Shown: positions 27,643-36,719, counted from the first letter of the stretch. The stretch is DNA of 64,000 nucleotides from Methylocystis sp. (GCF_021731785.1 NZ_JAKFWS010000068.1:1-64000), one strand, 5' to 3'. Numbers and translations: made by a program. Notes: a model not told the origin generated them from the sequence alone.

Positions 27643-28926
27643 ATGACCGCTCACGCGCCCGCCGTCACCATCGCCTCCCGCGCCGAACATGTGCAGCGGA
27701 TCATGACGCCCGGCGGCTTGGAGGTCTGGCTCGTCGAAAGCCACGCCGTGCCACTCGTCGCGCTCGAATTCGCGATTCGCGGCGGCGCGTCGCAGGATCC
27801 TGCCGAAAAGCCCGGACTCGCCACTTTGCTCGCGGCGACGCTCGACGAGGGCGCCGGCCCCTATGACGCGCGCAGCTTTCATCGCGTCATCGACGAGCTC
27901 GCGATTCATCTCGGCTTTGGTGCCGACCGCGACGCGATCTCGGGCCATCTGCAGACTCTCTCGCGCAACGTCGACAAGGCTTTCGGCCTGTTGAAACTGG
28001 CGCTCAACGACGCGCGGCTCGAGGCCGGCGACGTCGCGCGCGTGCGCAGCCAGCTTGCCGCCGAATTGAAGCGCGACGCCAATGATCCCGACTCGGTTGC
28101 GTCGAAAGCTTTTCGCGAAGCGGCTTTTCCGAACCATCCCTACGGACGTCCGGTGCGCGGCGATCTTGCGTCGATCGATACGCTGTCGCGCGAAGACCTC
28201 ATCGCGCTGCGCGAACGGCTGTTTGCGCGGCGCGACCTCAAGATCGGCGTCGTCGGCGCGATCAACGCCGGCAATCTCTCCGAACTCATCGACGCGACCT
28301 TCGGCGGACTTGCGCTGCAAAACGATCTCGCGCCCGTGCCGGAGATCGCGGTCGCCAATGTCGGCGCGCGCAAAATCGTCAATCTCGACGTGCCGCAATC
28401 GACGATCCGCTTTGGGCGGCCGTCGATCAGCAAGCACGATCCCGACCACTACGCCGTCGTCGTCGCCAATCACATTCTGGGCGGCGGCACCTTCACCTCG
28501 CGGCTCTTTCGCGAGGTGCGCGAGAAGCGCGGCATGGCCTATTCGGTCTATTCGCATCTCAATGAATATGACCATTGCCCGATGCTGATCGGCGCCGCCG
28601 CGACGAAGAATGAACGCGCCGGCGAAGCGATCGGCGTGATCGAGGAAGAGTTCAAGCGCTTCGTCGCCGAAGGTCCGACCGAGGATGAATTGGATAAGGC
28701 CAAGAAATTCCTCATCGGCTCCTATGCGCTGCGCTTCGACACCTCGACGAAGGTTGCGAGCCAGCTCGTCAATCTGCAGCTCGACGGATTCGAACCGAGC
28801 TTCCTCGATGAGCGCAATGGCAGGATCGCCGCGGTGACGATGGAGGATTGTCTGCGCGGCGCGAAGCGGCTGTTGGGCGACGGCGACCTGCTGGTGACGG
28901 TGGTGGGGAAGCCCGCGAGGGTGTGA
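27643..28926 (+). CDS. M16-family protein, non-catalytic partner subunit
   Basis: A 427-residue M16-fold protein. At the position of HxxEH it reads GLATLLAATLDEGAGPYDA, so zinc binding and catalysis are lost. The second half keeps the Arg/Tyr pair region of the C-terminal domain (TFTSRLFREVREKRGMAYSVYS), which in M16 heterodimers binds substrate. It follows the active subunit gene on the same strand after 89 bp. Such active/inactive pairs are common in proteobacteria and correspond to the beta and alpha chains of mitochondrial processing peptidase. The loss is therefore not decay. Confidence 0.92.
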   Translation: MTAHAPAVTIASRAEHVQRIMTPGGLEVWLVESHAVPLVALEFAIRGGASQDPAEKPGLATLLAATLDEGAGPYDARSFHRVIDELAIHLGFGADRDAISGHLQTLSRNVDKAFGLLKLALNDARLEAGDVARVRSQLAAELKRDANDPDSVASKAFREAAFPNHPYGRPVRGDLASIDTLSREDLIALRERLFARRDLKIGVVGAINAGNLSELIDATFGGLALQNDLAPVPEIAVANVGARKIVNLDVPQSTIRFGRPSISKHDPDHYAVVVANHILGGGTFTSRLFREVREKRGMAYSVYSHLNEYDHCPMLIGAAATKNERAGEAIGVIEEEFKRFVAEGPTEDELDKAKKFLIGSYALRFDTSTKVASQLVNLQLDGFEPSFLDERNGRIAAVTMEDCLRGAKRLLGDGDLLVTVVGKPARV

Positions 28927-28987
28927 GGGGCGCGCTCGTGCGCCGCGCATGCCAATCTGGCCGGCTCGTGAGGCGGCTTGGAGCATT

Positions 28988-29284
28988 TCAGTCCTCCGTT
29001 TTCGGGGGAGATGGCCGGCGAGCGCTGTGGCGTACGCCGTGAATGATGATCTCGGTTTCTGTCGCGCGATAGAAAATCAGATATGGGTAGGGATAGACGA
29101 CCATGCGGCGAAGGCCGCTTTTTTTGCTGGTCGGATGACCCGCTTGCGGATGCCGCAAGAGGAGAGCCGTCATCGCCTGAATTCGGGCCTTGATGCTGCG
29201 TGCGCCCTGCGGCGAACGTTCGTCAATGAAAGATAGAATTTCGTCGAGTTCAGCGGTGGCGCGGAGCGTGTAGCGAAGCTTCAC
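28988..29284 (-). CDS. ParE/RelE-family toxin
   Basis: A 98-residue protein with the ParE/RelE toxin fold: RYTLRATAELDEILSFIDERSPQGARSIKARI at the start and the beta-strands RRMVVYPYPYLIFYRATETEIIIHGVRHSARR at the end. ParE proteins poison DNA gyrase and RelE proteins cleave mRNA at the ribosome; the sequence is nearer ParE by its helical hairpin and its Arg-rich end. Its start codon overlaps the stop of the antitoxin gene by 4 bases, the usual type II arrangement. The pair sits between the M16 operon and fabI. Confidence 0.88.
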   Translation of the reverse strand: MKLRYTLRATAELDEILSFIDERSPQGARSIKARIQAMTALLLRHPQAGHPTSKKSGLRRMVVYPYPYLIFYRATETEIIIHGVRHSARRPSPPKTED

Positions 29285-29508
29285 AGCCCATGCTTCGCCC
29301 AGATGGCCCGAATTTGATCGTCGGTCGCAAACTCGCCGCGCTCGGCCTGCGCCAGCGATTCCTCGAACGAGGCTTCTTCTTCGGGGGTGAGCTGCACAGC
29401 CGGTGTCTCTTCGCCCGTCATCGCCATGATCACGCGCGCCACCTCATCCTGCATGGAAGGCGGGAGGCTGCGCGCCGCCTCGAAGGCCTGTTCGAGCAGT
29501 TTCGTCAT
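29281..29508 (-). CDS. antitoxin partner of the ParE-type toxin
   Basis: A 75-residue acidic protein whose first half (MTKLLEQAFEAARSLPPSMQDEVARVIMAM) is a helical segment of the kind seen in small ParE antitoxins. The second half (LTPEEEASFEESLAQAERGEFATDDQIRAIWAKHGL) is the toxin-wrapping region; the ending DDQIRAIWAKHGL is common in such antitoxins. A classical ribbon-helix-helix is not obvious, so the DNA-binding mode is unclear. The gene lies upstream of the toxin with a 4-base overlap and is presumably autoregulated. Confidence 0.82.
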   Translation of the reverse strand: MTKLLEQAFEAARSLPPSMQDEVARVIMAMTGEETPAVQLTPEEEASFEESLAQAERGEFATDDQIRAIWAKHGL

Positions 29509-29557
29509 GGCGCAAGTTTAGCGATCTGTTCGAGCGCTGGAAAGACATTCCGCTCGG

Positions 29558-29589
29558 CGTGGACGCCCGCGACAAGCGCGGGCATGACG
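29558..29589. repeat. REP-like unit, family A, single
   Basis: CGTGGACGCCCGCG followed by ACAAGCGCGGGCATGACG matches the second unit of the pair at 7810-7905 with one or two changes. It lies between the antitoxin gene and the 3' end of fabI. Confidence 0.7.
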
Positions 29590-29596
29590 CAGCGGC

Positions 29597-30457
29597 TCAC
29601 TTCTGCTGTGGCAGCAGCGCCAGCAGATCGGCCATTTTCGGCGCGGCTGATGGATTCATCATGCCCACGACATGATAGCCGGCGTCGACATGCAGCACTT
29701 CGCCGGAGACGCCGCGCGCCATCGGCGACAGCAGATAGACCGCCGTCTCGCCGACTTCCTCGATCGTCACGACGCGGCGCAGCGGCGAATTATATTCGTT
29801 CCAGCGTAGGATGTAGCGGAAGTCGCCGATGCCCGAGGCCGCCATGGTCTTGATCGGCCCTGCCGAAATCGCGTTGACGCGAATGTTCTTCACGCCGAGA
29901 TCGGCGGCGAGATAGCGCACCGACGCCTCCAGCGCCGCTTTGGCGACGCCCATCACATTGTAATGCGGCATCCATTTCTCGGCGCCGTAATAGGTGAGCG
30001 TCAACAGCGAGCCGCCGTCGGTCATCAGCTTCTCGGCGCGCTGCGCCAGCGCGGTGAAGGAGTAGCAGGAGATGTTGAGCGACATCTGGAAGTTTTCCAG
30101 CGTCGTCTCGACATAGCGCCCGTCGAGCTGGTCCTTGTCGGAATAGGCGAGGCAGTGCACGACGAAATCGAGCCGGCCCCAAAGCTTCTCGATTTCGGCG
30201 AAGACGGCGTCCATCGTCTCCGGCTCGGCGACGTCGCAGCGCCCGACGACAGTCGCGCCGATGTCGGCGGCGAGCGGCCGCACGCGCTTTTCCAGCGCCT
30301 CGATCTGATAGGTGAGCGCGAGTTCGGCGCCGGCGTCGGCGCAGGCCTTGGCGATGCCCCAGGCGATCGAGCGATTATTGGCGACGCCCAGAATGAGCCC
30401 CTTTTTTCCCTTAAGCAGTCCGGCGAAAAGGGCGGCGGGCGCAGCTTGCTGTGTCAT
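29597..30457 (-). CDS. fabI: enoyl-[acyl-carrier-protein] reductase (NADH)
   Basis: A 286-residue short-chain dehydrogenase-fold enzyme that completes each elongation cycle of fatty-acid synthesis. The NADH site starts with GLILGVANNRSIAWGIAKA. The FabI-type catalytic pair (Tyr-x6-Lys) lies in YYGAEKWMPHYNVMGVAKAAL. The substrate loop and the end SGEVLHVDAGYHVVGMM are complete. ATG 30457 gives the normal family length. It stands alone, with a REP-like unit 8 bp beyond the stop codon and the sigma-factor gene divergent after about 215 bp. Confidence 0.96.
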   Translation of the reverse strand: MTQQAAPAALFAGLLKGKKGLILGVANNRSIAWGIAKACADAGAELALTYQIEALEKRVRPLAADIGATVVGRCDVAEPETMDAVFAEIEKLWGRLDFVVHCLAYSDKDQLDGRYVETTLENFQMSLNISCYSFTALAQRAEKLMTDGGSLLTLTYYGAEKWMPHYNVMGVAKAALEASVRYLAADLGVKNIRVNAISAGPIKTMAASGIGDFRYILRWNEYNSPLRRVVTIEEVGETAVYLLSPMARGVSGEVLHVDAGYHVVGMMNPSAAPKMADLLALLPQQK

Positions 30458-30674
30458 GCGTGTCTATTTCCTGGGCGTGAAATCTGCTCGGCGGCTTCGG
30501 CCCTTTAGCGTGGTTTGGGCGCAAAGGAAACCCTCGCTCCAAAGCGTTGGGGCCGGCGAAAAAGCGCGCGCGAATCGCGGCAAGCATAGCCAATCGCGCG
30601 GGTTTGCCCTATCATTTGATAGGAAACGTCACTGGCCGCGCAAACAAGCGACAAGAGCGAGCGGAGCGCGCCGC

Positions 30675-31175
30675 ATGGGCAGAAGGGCCGATATCATAGC
30701 GGGTCTGGGCGGAGCGACTCCCGCCCTGCGGCGTTATGCGCGCGCGCTCTGCGCCGGCGCAGGCCAGGCGATCGCCGACGATCTTCTGCAAAGCGCGCTG
30801 CAATCGGTCGGCGCGCGTATCCGCGCGCGCGACCTGCGCCCGGCCGATCTCGCCGAAGCGCGAATCGAAACCTATGCGACGCTTGTCGCGCTCGCCGAGA
30901 AAAAACTCGCGAACCCGCCTGGTCCGGCGTCGCGCCACCCGACGATCGTTCACGGGCTCGCAAGTCTCGGCTTCGACGAGCGCGCCGTGCTGCTGCTCGT
31001 CTCGCTGGAGGGCTTTGGCTATGACGCCGCGGCGCGCATCGTCGGCGCGACTCGAGAAACTGCGCTGGCGCGGCTGATGCGGGCCCGCGGCGCGCTCGGC
31101 GCGGAAGGGCTGCGGCCGGTCGCGCCGCTTGAAGGCGGCCGGCGCGCCGCCGCGCATCTGCGAGTCGTGAAGTAG
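30675..31175 (+). CDS. small ECF-like RNA polymerase sigma factor
   Basis: A 166-residue protein resembling extracytoplasmic-function sigma factors. Residues 10-60 resemble region 2 (ALRRYARALCAGAGQAIADDLLQSALQSV). Residues 100-150 form a region 4 helix-turn-helix (LASLGFDERAVLLLVSLEGFGYDAAARIVGATRETALARLMRAR). Region 2 is weaker than in canonical members. Four bases after its stop comes an anti-sigma-like membrane gene, the usual arrangement. ATG 30675 is chosen, since upstream in-frame sequence is not protein-like. The inducing signal is unknown. Confidence 0.82.
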   Translation: MGRRADIIAGLGGATPALRRYARALCAGAGQAIADDLLQSALQSVGARIRARDLRPADLAEARIETYATLVALAEKKLANPPGPASRHPTIVHGLASLGFDERAVLLLVSLEGFGYDAAARIVGATRETALARLMRARGALGAEGLRPVAPLEGGRRAAAHLRVVK

Positions 31176-31179
31176 CCCC

Positions 31180-32070
31180 ATGACGCCCTCGGCGCTGATC
31201 GAAGAAGCCGACCTGCACGCGCTGGTCGACGGCGAACTCGACCCCGAGCGGCGGCGCAAGGTCGAGGATCATCTGCTGCAACATCCCGAGGACGCCGCGC
31301 TCGTTGAAGGCTGGCGCCGGCAGAACGCTGCGTTGCGCGCCGCTTTCGAGCCGGTGGCGCTGGAGACGCCGCCGCTGTCGCTCCGAGAAGCGGCGGCGCG
31401 TCCGCCGGCGCCGCCAGCCGGTCAGGGGCCGATCGAGACCGGCGCAATCCACTGGGGGCGCCCCGGCGCGGCGCCGCGACCAGCGCGTAAGCTCGACGAA
31501 ATCCGCGCCAGCCGCCGGCGACAGGCGCTTGCCTCGACGCTGGTCACGCTCGTCGCCGGCGCGGCAGTCGCGGTTGCGGCGCTGCTCTTCGTGGCGAGCC
31601 GGCCGCCGGCGCAGCGTCCGACGCTGACCACGGCCGCCACGAGCTATGCGGCAAGAGCCGGGCTGACCTACGCCACTTACATTCTCGACGCGCGGCCCGT
31701 TGAGATCGACGCGGGCCGGCGCGGCGAACTTCTCGCCTGGCTTCAGGAGCGGGTCGGCTTTTCGCGCGCGCCCGACTTGGGCGGCGTCGGGCTGCGGCTG
31801 CTTGGCGGACGCGTCACGCCGGGCGTCGCCAGCCCCGCGGCCTTTCTCGTCTATGAGCGCGACGACGGCGCGCGCGTTGGTCTTTATTTCGAGCGCGCCG
31901 AGGCCGTTGTCGCGCCTTCGGGCCAGCGCGGGCAAGGGGTCTCGGTCATCGAGTGGCGCGCCGGCGGCTTCGCCTTCGTGCTTGTCGGCGCCTTGCCGCC
32001 GGACGCCATGCAGGCGGCGGCGGAAGCGGCCGCCGCGGCGGTGGTCACGGCGCCTGCCGAGGCGAGATAG
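31180..32070 (+). CDS. single-pass anti-sigma factor
   Basis: A 296-residue membrane protein. The N-terminal cytoplasmic part (DLHALVDGELDPERRRKVEDHLLQHPE, then WRRQNAALRAAF) is the anti-sigma fold common in alphaproteobacteria, without a CHCC zinc site. One membrane segment lies near residues 112-136 (ALASTLVTLVAGAAVAVAALLFVA). The periplasmic sensor part of about 160 residues ends in an Ala-rich helix. It probably sequesters the sigma factor encoded 4 bp upstream and releases it on an envelope signal. That role is inferred from gene order and fold. Confidence 0.83.
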   Translation: MTPSALIEEADLHALVDGELDPERRRKVEDHLLQHPEDAALVEGWRRQNAALRAAFEPVALETPPLSLREAAARPPAPPAGQGPIETGAIHWGRPGAAPRPARKLDEIRASRRRQALASTLVTLVAGAAVAVAALLFVASRPPAQRPTLTTAATSYAARAGLTYATYILDARPVEIDAGRRGELLAWLQERVGFSRAPDLGGVGLRLLGGRVTPGVASPAAFLVYERDDGARVGLYFERAEAVVAPSGQRGQGVSVIEWRAGGFAFVLVGALPPDAMQAAAEAAAAAVVTAPAEAR

Positions 32071-32079
32071 AAGCTGAAC

Positions 32080-33057
32080 TCATGACATTTTGGCGCGCGG
32101 ATCATAGCGATCGGCGTCGCGCCATTCGCGCATCCGCGCGTCAAGGGCATCGGATGATGTTTCCGGCAGCATGATTTTCAAGGAAACGTATAGATCGCCG
32201 GCGATCTTGCCTTCCGAAGCCGGCAGTCCTTTGCCCCGCAGCCGCAGCACCCGACCGCCATTGGAGTGCGGGGGGATCGTCAGCTCGACCTTGCCGTCAA
32301 GCGTCGGGGTCTCAACGCGTGCGCCAAGCGCGGCCTCATAAACGGTCACCGGCAGCTCGAGCCGCAGATCGCGGCCGTCGATTTTGAAGTAGGGATGCGG
32401 GGCGACCTTCACGGTGACGATGGCGTCGCCGGGCTCGGCGCCCATTGAGCCTGGCTGGCCCTGGCCGCGCAGACGGATCTGCTGGCCGTCATCCACCCCG
32501 GCCGGGATTTTGACTTCGAGCGTGCGTCCGCTCGGGAGAATGACTCGCGCCGAGCCGCCGTGGGCGACCGTCTCGAGCGGCACTGTGGCGGTAGCGGCGA
32601 CGTCGTCGCCGCGAGTCGGTTGCGGTCCGGCGCGACGGCGCCCGCCGCCGCTGAAGAGATCGGCGAAGAGGTCGGACGGGTCGAAGCCTGCGCGTCCGCC
32701 GCCGGGCGCTTCGTTGCCGAAGTGAAATTCGAAATGCTGGTCGCCGCCGGGCGCGCCGCCGCCCGTGCGCCAGCCTCGGCTGAAGCCGCCGGGACCAGCG
32801 CCGCCGCCGAAGCCTTCGAAGCCAGTGAAGCGTGGCTTGCCGTCCGGCCCGATCTCGCCCTTGTCGAACTGCGCCTTTTTCGTTTCGTCGCCGACGATCT
32901 CATAGGCGGAGTTGATTTCGGAAAACCGTTCCTTGGCTTTCGCGTCGTCCTTGTTGCGATCGGGGTGGAACTTCTTGGCGAGCTGGCGATAGGCCTTTTT
33001 TATATCGGCGGGGCTCGCCGATTTGGCCACGCCGAGAACGTCGTAAGGATCGCGCAT
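32080..33057 (-). CDS. DnaJ/CbpA-type co-chaperone (class B)
   Basis: A 325-residue J-protein that would stimulate DnaK ATPase. The J-domain (residues 4-70) carries HPD at 31-33. A Gly/Phe-rich linker follows, containing [18 protein letters not shown]. The two C-terminal substrate-binding domains are present (for example [26 protein letters not shown]). There is no cysteine-rich zinc region, so it is class B (CbpA-like) and not DnaJ itself. ATG 33057 is the family start. It converges on the anti-sigma gene, with 9 bp between the stops. Confidence 0.93.
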   Translation of the reverse strand: MRDPYDVLGVAKSASPADIKKAYRQLAKKFHPDRNKDDAKAKERFSEINSAYEIVGDETKKAQFDKGEIGPDGKPRFTGFEGFGGGAGPGGFSRGWRTGGGAPGGDQHFEFHFGNEAPGGGRAGFDPSDLFADLFSGGGRRRAGPQPTRGDDVAATATVPLETVAHGGSARVILPSGRTLEVKIPAGVDDGQQIRLRGQGQPGSMGAEPGDAIVTVKVAPHPYFKIDGRDLRLELPVTVYEAALGARVETPTLDGKVELTIPPHSNGGRVLRLRGKGLPASEGKIAGDLYVSLKIMLPETSSDALDARMREWRDADRYDPRAKMS

Positions 33058-33177
33058 AATTTTCCGATGAGCCCATGTGAGCGCCCGCCCTCAGCGGCGC
33101 AGACGCGTATGTCCAACATGCTATTTGGGGAAAGCCCGTCCGCAACGCAAGCGGCGAAGGTCGCGTCGCGTTGAAGG

Positions 33178-33927
33178 CTAACCCGACCGCGATGCGAAAA
33201 AAGCGGCAAAACGCTCCCGCGCCTCCGGCGATGTCAGCGCTTGGGCGAAAAGCGCCGCCTCGCCGTCGATGCGCGCCAGAATGTCCTTCCGGTCGCCGCG
33301 CATCAGCCGTCGCGCCATGCGAAGCGCTTGCGGCGGCTTCGCCGCCAGGCGACGCGCGGCGTCCATCGCAAGATCGAGGACCGCTTCCGCGGGCGCAACG
33401 CGGTTGACCAGGCCGAGCCGTAACGCCTCCTCGCCGTCGAAGCCGTCGCCGAGCAGCAGATATTGGGATGCCTTGGCCATGCCGAAGCGCTGCGGAATCA
33501 GCAGGCTCGCGCCGCCCTCCGGCGGCAGGGCGAGATCGACGAAAGGCATTTTAAAGCGCGCGTCGGGACTCGCATAGACGAGGTCGCAATGAAAGAGAAG
33601 GGTGGTTCCGACGCCGACGGCGTCGCCGGTCACGGCGGCGACGAGCGGCTTGTCGAAGGCCGCCGTGGCGCGAATGAACGTCAGCGCCGGAAAGGGCTCG
33701 GCGCTCGCCGCGAAGTCGCGAAAGTCGGCAAGATCGTTGCCGGCGCTGAAATTTCCGCCGGCGCCGGCGAAGACGACGGCCCGCACCGCCTCGTCACTGG
33801 CCGCCGCTTCGAGCGTCGCGATCAATGCGCGATACATTTCGCGGTCGAGGGCGTTCTTCTTTTCGGGCCGATTGATCAGCAGCCGCAGCACGCCCTGGTC
33901 GCTCGAAACGACGATCTTTTCAAGCAT
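33178..33927 (-). CDS. enoyl-CoA hydratase/isomerase
   Basis: A 249-residue crotonase-fold enzyme. ATG 33927 is chosen because GGAGCT precedes it and the family start (VLRLLINRPEKKNALDREMYRAL) follows. The open frame runs another 144 codons upstream without resemblance. The oxyanion-hole segments VFAGAGGNFSAGNDLADF and KPLVAAVTGDAVGVGTTLLFHCDLVYAS are present; the catalytic Glu region reads FVDLALPPEGGAS. Its substrate, fatty-acyl-CoA or other enoyl-CoA, is not clear. It reads away from the CDP-alcohol phosphotransferase-like gene. Confidence 0.9.
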   Translation of the reverse strand: MLEKIVVSSDQGVLRLLINRPEKKNALDREMYRALIATLEAAASDEAVRAVVFAGAGGNFSAGNDLADFRDFAASAEPFPALTFIRATAAFDKPLVAAVTGDAVGVGTTLLFHCDLVYASPDARFKMPFVDLALPPEGGASLLIPQRFGMAKASQYLLLGDGFDGEEALRLGLVNRVAPAEAVLDLAMDAARRLAAKPPQALRMARRLMRGDRKDILARIDGEAALFAQALTSPEARERFAAFFASRSG

Positions 33928-34160
33928 GAGGAGCTCCAGAATCGCAGAACGCCAAGGGGATCGGCTCGGCTCTCTTTCCGCGGCGCCGGCGATCTTCGCC
34001 AAAGTTTTGAGGGATTTCGCTGAGATAGCTGCAAAGCGGCGCGGGCTGGAGATCATCGACGACTTGCGCCAACGCCGCAAGCGGGTAGATTTCAATAGGA
34101 TGAGATTGTCGACGGCTGGGGCGCCGTTTTTTCGGCTTCGTAAAAGAAGGGCTGCGCGGC

Positions 34161-34862
34161 ATGAATCTCGGCGAAATGGCCAATCGGCTGTTTGGCGGCG
34201 CGCCCGGTCGGGGCCAGAGCTTCCTCTATGCCGCCGAACAGCGCCTGGCCCAAAGGATGGCGTGCGCCGCGCCCGCGTGGATCGCGCCGGCGCATCTGTC
34301 GATGATCGGCGCGGCTGGCGCCGCAGTGGCGGCGGCGGCGCTGGTGGGCTGCGGTTCATGGCCTGAACTGGTCTGGCTGACCCCGCCGGCGATGCTCGTG
34401 AATTGGTATGGCTTGACGGTGGATCTTCCGCTTGCGCGCTTGCGCGGCGGCGAACTGCCGGGCTCCGGCATGGCGCACCACGTCTCCGAACTTTTTTCGC
34501 ACATACTGCTCATCGTCGCCTATGGCTTTTCGCCGTTTCTGACGCTGCGCGCTGCTGCTGCGGTGCTCGTCTGCTATCTGCTGTTCTCATCCTATGGCTA
34601 CATTCGCGCTGCGACGCGCCATCTTCAGCAAATGGCCTACATTGGTCTCGGAGTAACGGAGTTTCGCATTCTCCTGGCGTTCTGGCCCTTCGCCGCAATT
34701 GCGCTCGGCGTTCCGGAAAGTCGGCGCGATCCGTTGCCGGCGATCGACGTTGCGGTTATTGGCTTGGCGTTGGTGGCGGTCCTCGGCCTTTGTGGCAAGC
34801 TTTTCAAGGATGGACGCAAGATCGCCGCATCGGCGCCCGCGGCGCGCAGCAGAGACAAGTAG
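34161..34862 (+). CDS. CDP-alcohol phosphotransferase-like membrane protein with degenerate active site
   Basis: A 233-residue polytopic membrane protein homologous over most of its length to the phosphotransferase at 36913-37662: NW[YF]G at 81-84, TEFRIL near 167, and AHLSMIGAAGA near 44. The catalytic motif DxxDGxxAR(x8)GxxxDxxxD is changed. The first Asp is L85, the Gly after the second Asp (D88) is L89, and Asp 3 and 4 become His and Glu (H106/H107, E110). A92, R93 and G103 are kept. It is thus unlikely to transfer phospho-alcohol groups in the usual way, though it may bind CDP or a lipid, or act with its paralog. First gene of an envelope locus. Confidence 0.8.
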   Translation: MNLGEMANRLFGGAPGRGQSFLYAAEQRLAQRMACAAPAWIAPAHLSMIGAAGAAVAAAALVGCGSWPELVWLTPPAMLVNWYGLTVDLPLARLRGGELPGSGMAHHVSELFSHILLIVAYGFSPFLTLRAAAAVLVCYLLFSSYGYIRAATRHLQQMAYIGLGVTEFRILLAFWPFAAIALGVPESRRDPLPAIDVAVIGLALVAVLGLCGKLFKDGRKIAASAPAARSRDK

Positions 34863-34911
34863 ACCAGAAGAGAGATGCGGAACTTTCGTCAAGCGGGCGC
34901 ATTTTCCTTTC

Positions 34912-35340
34912 ATGCGCGCTGCTTTCCTGACGAACACAGTCATTGGAATTTTGCTTGGAGCCGTTGGGACAAGCGCGGGCGCAGGTTCCGGCTCCCCTTC
35001 TCTTTCGGTCCTTGAGGCGAGCGACGCGCCAGCCGCTCTTTCCGCCTGGCGTCTGAAAGTCGAAGCGGCGAGGCAGCGCTATGAAGCCTTCGCCGCACGC
35101 GCGGCATCCGAGCTTCGCGCGGGACGGCCAACGCACGATGGCGCGCCGACCTCGTTGGAGCCGTTCTCCGCGGTCCTCAACGATCCGACCCTTCGCTATA
35201 GCGATCTGGTCGTGACGTCTGAAGGCGTTTTCGTGTTTCATGGCGTGGAAGGGCGGCCCCACAGCGCGACTGACTTCGAGCGTCTCCCCGATGCTCGCGT
35301 TCGCGCGCTTTCACTGAGAACGTTTGACAAAACTAATTGA
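34912..35340 (+). CDS. small exported protein, unknown family
   Basis: A 142-residue protein from ATG 34912, beginning 49 bp after the degenerate CDP-alcohol phosphotransferase-like gene. The first residues (MRAAFLTNTVIGILLGAVGTSAGA) are a signal peptide. The mature part has a charged helix (AWRLKVEAARQRYEAFAARAASELRAG) and a beta-rich end (SDLVVTSEGVFVFHG). I do not recognise the family. Position suggests a periplasmic part in the glycan or lipid locus. The longer open frame upstream overlaps the previous gene and is rejected. Confidence 0.7.
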   Translation: MRAAFLTNTVIGILLGAVGTSAGAGSGSPSLSVLEASDAPAALSAWRLKVEAARQRYEAFAARAASELRAGRPTHDGAPTSLEPFSAVLNDPTLRYSDLVVTSEGVFVFHGVEGRPHSATDFERLPDARVRALSLRTFDKTN

Positions 35341-35534
35341 AAAACGACGATTCTCTCAGTTCGATTAACCATCCAAACACATTGGTAAAATTTTTACGAT
35401 CGGGGATAAAACTGGTGGTATTTCGGCCACATAGCCGGCATATTGCCTTTGCACACGCAAGCTCCCGGCGTCTCTGGGAGGGCGGCTTCTGTGTATTCAG
35501 AAATTCGCGCCGGCGGGCCCATATTGGAGCGACT

Positions 35535-36719
35535 TTGAAGATTGCCATTCCCCTCCCATCACGCCTCTGCCTCGCGCTCGCTCTCGGATTGCTGCTAGAG
35601 GGCTGCTCGATCTTTCCGGCGTCGGGTCCGACTCGCAAGGACATCGTAGAGAGTGTGACGCCGAGTCTGACCAGCGGCGAGCCTAGCTTCGCGCTTGTCG
35701 AGATCGACGGGAATTCCCTCAATGCGCTGGCGCGCCGAGCGCCGTCTACATTTCGCGGCTATTTCGGCGATTACAGGCCGGCCGGCAGCCAAACGATCGG
35801 CGTAGGCGACTCGATTCAAATAACGGTTTGGGAAGCCGCATCAGGCGGGCTGTTTTCGTCGACCGTCGCTGATCGGATGAGCCCCGGTTCGCGATCGGCC
35901 GCAATTCCGGACCAGGTCGTCGGACGGGACGGTTCGGTCACCGTTCCTTACGCCGGCCGCGTCCAGGTCGCTGGCCGCAGCCAGCAAGAGGTCGAGTCCG
36001 CGATCATCGAGCGGCTTCGCGGCAAGGCGATTGAACCGCAGGCCGTGGTCAACGTCACCCGCAACATCACCAACACGGTCACGGTCACCGGCGAGGTCGC
36101 CAATGGCGCGCGCGTTCCTCTGAGCCTGCGCGGCGACCGCGTGATGGACGTTATCGCCGCGGCCGGAGGCTATCGTTCGCCCGTTCATGAGACTTTCGTG
36201 ACCTTGACTCGCGGCAACCGCACCGCGCGGGCGCCCATTCAAGCGCTGCTCGCCAATCCCCGCGAAGACATCTATTTGCGGCCGGGCGACATACTCACCG
36301 TTGAACGTACGCCGCAGACCTATACGGTTATTGGCGCGACCGGCGCCAATGCCGTCGAGCCATTTGACGCGCGCGGCATCACGCTCGAAGAGGCGATCGG
36401 CAAGGCGGGCGGCCTGACCGACTCTCGCGCCGACCCCGACGGCGTGTTTGTGCTGCGCTACGAGCCGGCGGTCGTTGCGCGCGAATTTCCCAGTGTCGCG
36501 CCGAGCCTGCTTGAGCGCGGCCTGGTGCCTGTCGCCTATCACCTCAATCTACGCGAACCCGCGGCGCTATTTGCAGCGCGGCGTTTCGCCATGCGCGACA
36601 AAGACATTCTGTATGTCAGCAACGCGCCGTTCGCCGACGTCAGCAAGGTTGTGCAGCTCGTCAATATGGTTGGGCAACCGGCGGTCCAGGGCATCGCGGT
36701 CAGCAGCTTCTTGAAGTGA
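35535..36719 (+). CDS. Wza-like polysaccharide export lipoprotein
   Basis: A 394-residue protein of the polysaccharide biosynthesis/export family. TTG 35535 is chosen because TTGGAGCG precedes it and a lipoprotein signal follows at once (LALALGLLLEGCS, Cys near residue 19). The Poly_export domain begins at IGVGDSIQITVWEAASGG, followed by VVGRDGSVTVPYAGRVQVAGRS. SLBB repeats follow (TVTGEVANGARVPLSLRGDRVMDVIAAAGGY, then YTVIGATGANAVEPFDARGITLEEAIGKAGG). Such proteins form the outer-membrane pore for capsule or exopolysaccharide. No Wzc kinase, polymerase or flippase is adjacent. The AT-rich 194 bp upstream may hold a promoter. Confidence 0.92.
   Translation: MKIAIPLPSRLCLALALGLLLEGCSIFPASGPTRKDIVESVTPSLTSGEPSFALVEIDGNSLNALARRAPSTFRGYFGDYRPAGSQTIGVGDSIQITVWEAASGGLFSSTVADRMSPGSRSAAIPDQVVGRDGSVTVPYAGRVQVAGRSQQEVESAIIERLRGKAIEPQAVVNVTRNITNTVTVTGEVANGARVPLSLRGDRVMDVIAAAGGYRSPVHETFVTLTRGNRTARAPIQALLANPREDIYLRPGDILTVERTPQTYTVIGATGANAVEPFDARGITLEEAIGKAGGLTDSRADPDGVFVLRYEPAVVAREFPSVAPSLLERGLVPVAYHLNLREPAALFAARRFAMRDKDILYVSNAPFADVSKVVQLVNMVGQPAVQGIAVSSFLK

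Noticed and set aside
27643-28926. Loss of the HxxEH site in the second M16 protein as gene decay
   Set aside because: Active/inactive M16 pairs are the normal architecture; the rest of the protein is conserved.
33928-34359. N-terminal extension of the enoyl-CoA hydratase
   Set aside because: The extra 144 codons do not resemble the family; the ATG at 33927 has a good ribosome site.
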